Part shown: piece by piece, positions 59,801-64,000 of the stretch
Layout of the letters: each line of letters begins with the position of its first letter
Numbering within the stretch: position 1 is the stretch's first letter
From: Cristatella mucedo
Lineage: Eukaryota > Bryozoa > Phylactolaemata > Cristatellidae
Direction: 5' to 3'
Length of the DNA stretch: 64,000 nucleotides
Assembly (NCBI GenBank): GCA_009760855.2
Contig: WPIO01000062.1
Coordinates: 964,001 to 1,028,000 of the forward strand
Made by a program: the position numbers and the translations under genes
The notes under the pieces: model-generated
What the model saw: the letters and a program-made list of their open reading frames with translations, nothing else
Databases searched by the model: none
What the model was told of the DNA's origin: nothing

Positions 59801-60990
59801 TTGCCGTCTGCAAACGGTGGTGATAGCCATTGAAGCTGTTCTGCCATTATTTCAAATGAAACTGTAAAATCAGCTAGCACTTACTTTTACTTTACGATCA
59901 TTCAGGTTTCTCTATCGCTCTGGCAGAATGAAATACTGCTAACTTTGCTTACTATAGTGATACCTTATATCGTATCTTCTCTGTTGCCACTAATGCCTAC
60001 CATATGGTACAGTGAGAAGCAAGATTCCATCCGAATCAGATCTTTTCCCATGTTTTTGTAATATATTCAGGGTCGTTGATACGATCTATTGTCTAGGGGC
60101 AGCACAGTCCGGAGGGACAAACACGGGAGATTTAATTACCATTTTAGCCTGTCAAATTCATTGTTGTCTAATTGACGTATTGAGGACTCAAGGCCGATGT
60201 AACTGCTATTCGGGCAGATATTGAGATACAATGAAAATGGTAGAATGAAATGCATGGAAGGGCTATCTCCGAAAGCGATTTGGTCAACTTGGATTTACAT
60301 TAAACAGCGAGAGAAACCCACTAAATACTGTCCTAAATAGGTGTCTTTTAAGTTCTTTTTAAATGTGGCCAAGTCAGGGGACGTTCTGACGCAAGTCGGG
60401 AGTGAGTTCCAGGCTTTGGGAGCATACGAGCTAAATGCACGGTCTCCAAAGGATTTGAGGTTTGTACGAGGTATTAGTAAACTGTTGGATTCCGAAAAGT
60501 GGGTGGTATGATGCTTGGCCTGGTGGGGAGTAGATCTGAGAGATAAGCTTGAGCCAAAAAATGAAGTGACTTAAAAGTAAGCGACAAAACCTTGATGTCA
60601 AACTGTTGCTTGACTGGTAGCCAGTGAAGGTCGGCGAGAAGTGGTGTGATGTGGCAACTGCGACGCTCACGACAGACAAGCCTAGCTGCAGAGTTTTGCA
60701 CCAGCTGTAATCGCCTGATTGCATATGCCGGTAGACCAGTAAGCAGTGAGTTACAGAAGTCAAGACGGGATGTCACGAATGCACGGACCAACTTAATATT
60801 AAATGTCAAATGTCTCCAAGACAATAGTATCTCTCTCACATAATATCAAATGTCTCAAAGAGATCCAATATGCCTGTTTGTGCTTATTATTATTTATTGA
60901 AACATGATAGATTTTCGGGTTTGTTGCATGATGCAATGGCGTCTTATTTTTTCAGGTAGCAAAGATAACACCTGCCGAATATGGCGGTGA
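47776..60990 (+). CDS. DAW1: DAW1 (ODA16-like) dynein assembly factor with WD repeats, complete, ten exons
   Basis: Cytoplasmic and ciliary adaptor that loads outer-arm dynein onto intraflagellar transport for motile cilia. Exons 47776-47815, 51949-52021, 56391-56594, 56716-56838, 56930-57029, 57969-58076, 58599-58827, 59276-59448, 59540-59702 and 60956-60990 join to 1248 bases, 415 residues plus stop, the length of the vertebrate protein. The N-terminal leader [14 protein letters not shown] and the [13 protein letters not shown] helix precede a WD40 propeller from about residue 90 to the end ([94 protein letters not shown]). All junction phases agree. Introns carry antisense LINE A copies and SINE1. 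A possible RFX element lies about 1.4 kb upstream. Confidence 0.98.
47816..49625. other. DAW1 intron 1, proximal part
   Basis: No recognisable repeat. A locally CpG-containing block at 48560-49220 carries frames on both strands without recognised homology. Confidence 0.45.
49626..49735 (-). mobile_element. LINE B 3' UTR fragment
   Basis: TGATGTAATGTATCTCCGTC through CGACTTTCGGTACGCATTCG, then an abrupt change into SINE1 in the opposite orientation. In DAW1 intron 1. Confidence 0.75.
49736..49915 (+). mobile_element. SINE1, best-preserved copy
   Basis: TGATGGCACACTAGTTAAGG head, box B-like GGGTTCGAATCC, body with GCGGTGATAGCCGTCAAGG, and the GAGGCTGTTAAATCAGCTAG end. In DAW1 intron 1. Confidence 0.87.
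50425..50597 (-). mobile_element. SINE1
   Basis: Complement orientation; box B complement GGATTCGAACCC and the AGCTGATTTAACAGTCTCTT end. In DAW1 intron 1. Confidence 0.82.
50598..51948. other. DAW1 intron 1, distal part
   Basis: A purine-rich stretch at 51220-51420 is the only compositional feature; no gene. Confidence 0.5.
51949..52021 (+). CDS. DAW1: DAW1 exon 2
   Basis: Encodes [20 protein letters not shown] followed by LKP, with split codons at both ends. The acceptor is GACAG and the donor GTAAGT. Confidence 0.95.
52645..53750 (-). mobile_element. LINE A copy in DAW1 intron 2
   Basis: Has the 3' tail with ATT repeats at the left. RT C-terminal fragments include [19 protein letters not shown] in the 53677-53414 frame, with several frameshifts. 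Antisense to DAW1. Confidence 0.85.
54115..54885 (-). mobile_element. LINE A copy in DAW1 intron 2
   Basis: An open 161-residue minus frame (54823-54338) reads [20 protein letters not shown] and [13 protein letters not shown], followed by the full 3' UTR and an ATT-repeat tail at 54115. 5'-truncated; antisense to DAW1. Confidence 0.87.
55975..56240 (-). mobile_element. LINE A 3' end, diverged, in DAW1 intron 2
   Basis: Shows the complement of the CCTAGAAAGAGATT tail near 56030 and the CAGTCTCCAAAGAATT region near 56220. More decayed than its neighbours, suggesting an older insertion. Antisense to DAW1. Confidence 0.65.
56391..56594 (+). CDS. DAW1: DAW1 exon 3
   Basis: Encodes [20 protein letters not shown] through NVAFNKSGS (residues 39-105), ending in AG of Ser106 before GTAAGT. 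The acceptor is CTTTAG. Confidence 0.97.
56716..56838 (+). CDS. DAW1: DAW1 exon 4 (WD repeat)
   Basis: Completes Ser106, then [20 protein letters not shown] and the [19 protein letters not shown] blade. The donor is GTAATA and the acceptor GCAG. Confidence 0.97.
56930..57029 (+). CDS. DAW1: DAW1 exon 5 (WD repeat)
   Basis: Encodes [20 protein letters not shown] then [13 protein letters not shown]. Only a 91-base intron separates it from exon 4. The acceptor is TTGTAG and the donor GTAAGC. Confidence 0.97.
57030..57968. other. DAW1 intron 5, no repeat recognised
   Basis: Unique AT-rich intron sequence with no recognised element. Confidence 0.55.
57969..58076 (+). CDS. DAW1: DAW1 exon 6 (WD repeat)
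   Basis: 36 codons: [20 protein letters not shown] then [16 protein letters not shown]. The acceptor is CTGTAG, the donor GTGAGC, and both junctions are phase 0. Confidence 0.97.
58599..58827 (+). CDS. DAW1: DAW1 exon 7 (two WD repeats)
   Basis: Encodes [11 protein letters not shown] through [12 protein letters not shown] and [15 protein letters not shown]. It ends with one base of a Gly codon before GTAAGC. The acceptor is TTTTTAG. Confidence 0.97.
59276..59448 (+). CDS. DAW1: DAW1 exon 8 (WD repeats)
   Basis: Encodes [20 protein letters not shown] through [12 protein letters not shown] and EGHQGEISK. The acceptor is CACAG and the donor GTATTT. Confidence 0.97.
59540..59702 (+). CDS. DAW1: DAW1 exon 9 (WD repeat)
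   Basis: Encodes [20 protein letters not shown] through [17 protein letters not shown] and TIIT. The donor is GTATGT. SINE1 sequence begins about 10 bases into the following intron. Confidence 0.97.
59713..59887 (+). mobile_element. SINE1, diverged, beside the DAW1 exon 9 donor
   Basis: GGTCTTAGCCCAGGGGTAAG head, GGTGGTGATAGCCATTGAAG body and the AAAATCAGCTAGCACTTAC end. It begins only about 10 bases after the exon 9 splice donor. Confidence 0.75.
60308..60800 (-). mobile_element. LINE A fragment in DAW1 intron 9
   Basis: Minus frame [20 protein letters not shown] and [20 protein letters not shown]. The 3' UTR tail is missing, so both ends are truncated. Antisense to DAW1. Confidence 0.85.
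60956..60990 (+). CDS. DAW1: DAW1 exon 10 (C-terminus and stop)
   Basis: Completes Gly405, then [10 protein letters not shown] and TGA. The acceptor is TTTTTTCAG. This short last exon closes the propeller. Confidence 0.96.
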
Positions 60991-62207
60991 GCTCGCTTTC
61001 ATTCTGCTGCCATCGTCTGCTACGCATCGTCCAAGTACACCGGTCAACTTCATGCTGCAAACTAGCAAGTCGGCCTTGGTGCTAACACGGATTTCTTCAG
61101 CGAACTTACCATCCTCACTAAATTAAGGCAGAACTGCTATTGGCATACAAACATTGCCGCCATGCTGAGACGGCTGCTTGGTAGCCTTGCTTATGGCCCT
61201 CTTCCCTGTCGGTAGCGGTGTTTTGTCATTGGTCAATTCATCGATGTGCTTAACCATTGTTCGTGTCATACATCCATGACTGCAGGGTGACAGAAAGCGG
61301 GGGGGGGGGGCGGGGAAGACGACCGTCAAAGCAAAGCATCAGCGAGCTGCATTGTTCCCCCCTCCACTGTTAGTGGTAAACTATTCATGTGCCTGTTACA
61401 GGCGACGACTCATTAATGCATCCTATCAACAGAATTTCTCATCTGGATTGCTTTGATGAGACGGATCCCCATTAACTACATGTATTGCAAGTAGGACTGA
61501 GCACTAGTCGGTGGTTGCTCCACACGTTGGCATGATTTCGCATTCCATTAAATACAGCAGTGTTGAAGGGTCCGCTAAATGTCATAAAGAATATCTGAAC
61601 ATGCACAGAATTGTGTTAACTTCTTAGAAGGTTTTCCAGCGAAGAGCACTCCACACGCACAGAAAGGCTTGTTAACTTTGACAATGGCCGCTCCAAATCA
61701 TGGAATGATGTGCTCATCAAAGTGCTTCGATGTTCATGTAAGGCCACGCCAATAAATGGTCAAACGCTTGCTATAAATGATCAGTTTTTGTGACTTCTAA
61801 ATTATATTTAGCCGAAAGATTTTGACCACTGATGACACCACATTTCGAGGCAGGGAGGAAAACCATGCGACAGCAATAGAAAAATCTATAACTGCTAAGA
61901 CACCATTTTCAATGATACTCTAACGCACACACTAACATAAATCTGTCTCTTGGCTCGACCCTACAAAGATTGTGACCGCTGACAAGAGCACATAGTAAAA
62001 CAGGGTCTGAAATGGAGCGAGTCGTGGCTGTGATTAACTGGGCTTGATAAGGTCCAGGTTCTGCCCTTAACTTAAAAGGTTCAGCTCTCCATTCAACGAA
62101 TTCTTAGCCATGTTCTGGCCTAAGAGTGTGATGCTTGCGCGGATAATTTGCAAGAGCTTCAGCGAGACGAATGAAACCTAATAAGCCATAGCAGTACTAA
62201 ACAAATA
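60991..62207. other. DAW1 3' flank
   Basis: Likely DAW1 3' UTR plus intergenic DNA; a G-run at 61300-61309 and AATAAA at 61751. No further gene. Confidence 0.45.
61751..61756 (+). terminator. Possible DAW1 polyadenylation signal
   Basis: AATAAA on the sense strand about 760 bases after the DAW1 stop. It is a plausible hexamer I noticed downstream; not proven to be used. Confidence 0.25.
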
Positions 62208-62346
62208 CGGCACTGGTCTAGCGGTTAAGGTGCTCGCTCCGACCAAGATCTGACTGAGGTCGTGGGCTCGAGCCCCGAGGCATATGTGAAGCGCCTGAAT
62301 AGAGATTAGGTTCTCTTGGGGCGCTATATAAATGAATTATATATAT
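62208..62346 (+). mobile_element. SINE2, best-preserved copy
   Basis: CACTGGTCTAGCGGTTAAGG (box A), GTGGGCTCGAGCCCCG (box B), then AAGCGCCTGAATAGAGATTA and GGCGCTATATAAATGAATT, the tail shared with LINE A. Confidence 0.85.
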
Positions 62347-62663
62347 AATTATATACTGCTAAATAATTCCTGTATGTAACATGGTTTAGCAGCCTTCTGC
62401 TGACAGATGTAGGTGAATTTGAAAAAGTTGAGGAAGCCAAATTCTTGTGGAGAACGAGGTTCGTGACTGCTATTTTTTGCATTTGTTACGCAGCCTCAAA
62501 TAGGTGTTCAAAGGAATACATAATGTGTATAACTTTGATATGAACATTTGCGATCAACTACATCGCCTCGAATGCCTATAATTAAACAACCAACTTTATG
62601 ATAATACGTATGAATTTACTGTAGCTTCATCACAATTTTTACGAATAGATAATAAATATAACT

Positions 62664-62812
62664 AAGATGGTTTGGCCAAGTGGTTACGGTGCTCGCCCCG
62701 AACAAGATCAGGCCGAGGTCGTGGGCTCAAGCGCTGTGGCAGATGAGAAGCACCTGAATAAAGATTAAGGTCTCTTAGGGCGTTATACAAATGAATTTTA
62801 TTTATTTATTTA
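62664..62812 (+). mobile_element. SINE2
   Basis: GATGGTTTGGCCAAGTGGTT head, GGTCGTGGGCTCAAGCGC, and a CGTTATACAAATGAATTTTA tail followed by TTTA repeats. Confidence 0.82.
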
Positions 62813-62889
62813 CAATTGTTTTAGCTCTATGAAGTTGTTTTGTCAGCAGGCTTTTAGGCAGGATTAGGAGCTTGGTTTTATCTGGATTC

Positions 62890-63290
62890 TGGCTAGACCA
62901 CGATCAGATTTCGAAATTAAGGGTAAATTTTAAGAAAATAAATACAGAAATTTATCCAACAATCGAATATTTGCTTAGGGCATCTTTCAAAAAAACATGT
63001 AGGAATGTGATTGGAATAAGTTATGACAATTTTTACTTACAAGAAAACAAGATTTCGCAAACCAAGTCTAACCTGAAAGTAAAGCGGAAGCAAAAAATCT
63101 GCAAATCAACTTTACCGATGTCTGCATCATACATCATATGCGACATGTTTCCCACTTTGCTGAACCTCGGTGTATCAACGTACATGTTGGAAACTCGAAG
63201 AGGTGCTCGCTTGTGACTTTTAGACAGCTTCATTTACACTCTAGCTTTGTGCCATTGAAACTCCATAACTCGGCCAATACTCAATTACCT
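62890..63290 (+). repeat. Foldback-type repeat family, copy 3 (partial)
   Basis: Left end AAGGGTAAATTTTAAG and TTATCCAACAATCGAATATT, then the shared internal AAAGCGGAAGCAAAAAATC and CTGAACCTCGGTGTATCAAC. The inverted right end was not seen. Confidence 0.5.
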
Positions 63291-63939
63291 TTTCAGCAGC
63301 TCTAAAAATATGGTTTACTCTTAAAAAGTAAGGATAGCCTTCTCTTTAAGCCGAGCATGAAGGTGCACGTCGAATGCACGTCGAGCTAGCAGCTCTTTTG
63401 TCCAATCTATAGAAAATGATAGATCATCTCTGGAGGATTGCAATGATTCTGTACGCCTTCAGATCGCAGGGCGACAAGCCTCTGGCAAAGCGCCAGGTAG
63501 CCTCTGACTAGAGCCCAATTGGTCCTACTGCGGAAAGGAATATCGGGCCTCCAAGGAAGAAGGAAGGGGGTAAGGGAGTGTTTTGGCAAAAGAGCACGTG
63601 ATCCGCTGTAATTTTGGTTAGGGCTGTCCAGCACCACTCCCATAGCCAGATCTTTTGGAGTTTCAACCTTTCACTCCCCTACTTAAGCTCTTGAAAAAAT
63701 AGCATTTTTGAAATTTGAGAAGAAAATCATTAAATACTGCTATGCAGTAAATTTTCTGTGCAAATAAAGGATATGGCTTCCTTCTAATACAGCTGTCTCT
63801 AATGTTAACACGTGGTCATATACCACAGCCACGGATTATAGGGAAGCTGTGTGGAAATAAGTAAATTCAAGCCTGATTCAGACTAACTCCCTAACTCAGA
63901 CCCATGGACAGCCTAGCCTAATTTCCACTTACCAATCAT

Positions 63940-64000
63940 AATAATAAATTAACGCCTTGATCTAAGAAAACAAGATATCTTTCTAGGCACTCTGCTGGAA
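63940..64000 (-). mobile_element. LINE A 3' tail running off the window
   Basis: AATAATAAATTAACGCCTTG then ATCTTTCTAGGCACTCTGCT, the complement of the shared tail; truncated by the window edge. Confidence 0.55.

Overview
This is eukaryotic, almost certainly metazoan, genomic DNA. Coding sequence is split into short exons with GT-AG introns of about 90 bases to 6.9 kb. Most of the rest is degraded retrotransposon, SINE and simple-sequence DNA. A motile-cilia assembly gene together with CR1/L2-type LINEs and tRNA-derived SINEs suggests an aquatic invertebrate animal. I cannot name the species from the sequence.

Three conserved genes are certain. (1) UBE2K (E2 ubiquitin-conjugating enzyme) lies on the minus strand, exons from 17208 down to 4980. 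The final exon, completing the UBA domain, was not found and may lie left of the window. (2) PRPS1 (ribose-phosphate pyrophosphokinase) is on the plus strand, seven exons from 25802 to 36396, and joins to a complete 319-residue protein. (3) DAW1 (axonemal dynein import/assembly factor with WD repeats) is on the plus strand, ten exons from 47776 to 60990, and joins to a complete 415-residue protein. UBE2K and PRPS1 are divergent, about 8.6 kb apart; PRPS1 and DAW1 are in tandem. They have unrelated housekeeping or ciliary roles and show no sign of acting as one system.

Four interspersed families make up most of the recognisable repeat DNA. LINE A and LINE B are CR1/L2-like, with YADD reverse transcriptase, 5' truncations and frameshifts. 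SINE1 and SINE2 are tRNA-derived. SINE2 ends in a sequence resembling the LINE A 3' tail, the usual sign of a SINE mobilised by its partner LINE. Several copies are nested, so a relative chronology can be read. There are also a broken pogo/Tigger transposase with a C-terminal PCNA-binding motif, a probable 357-bp solo LTR, a foldback-type repeat in three copies, a long inverted repeat with GA/CT arms, and a 378-bp CT tract.

Points most worth follow-up: two overlapping 16-bp palindromes at 46338-46362 that match the RFX X-box consensus and lie about 1.4 kb upstream of the ciliary gene DAW1; an unrecognised frameshifted ORF at 45775-46448 with an AT-hook-like GRPKK and a textbook PIP box; and the antisense bias of LINE A copies inside DAW1 introns. 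I found no convincing wholly novel multi-gene system.
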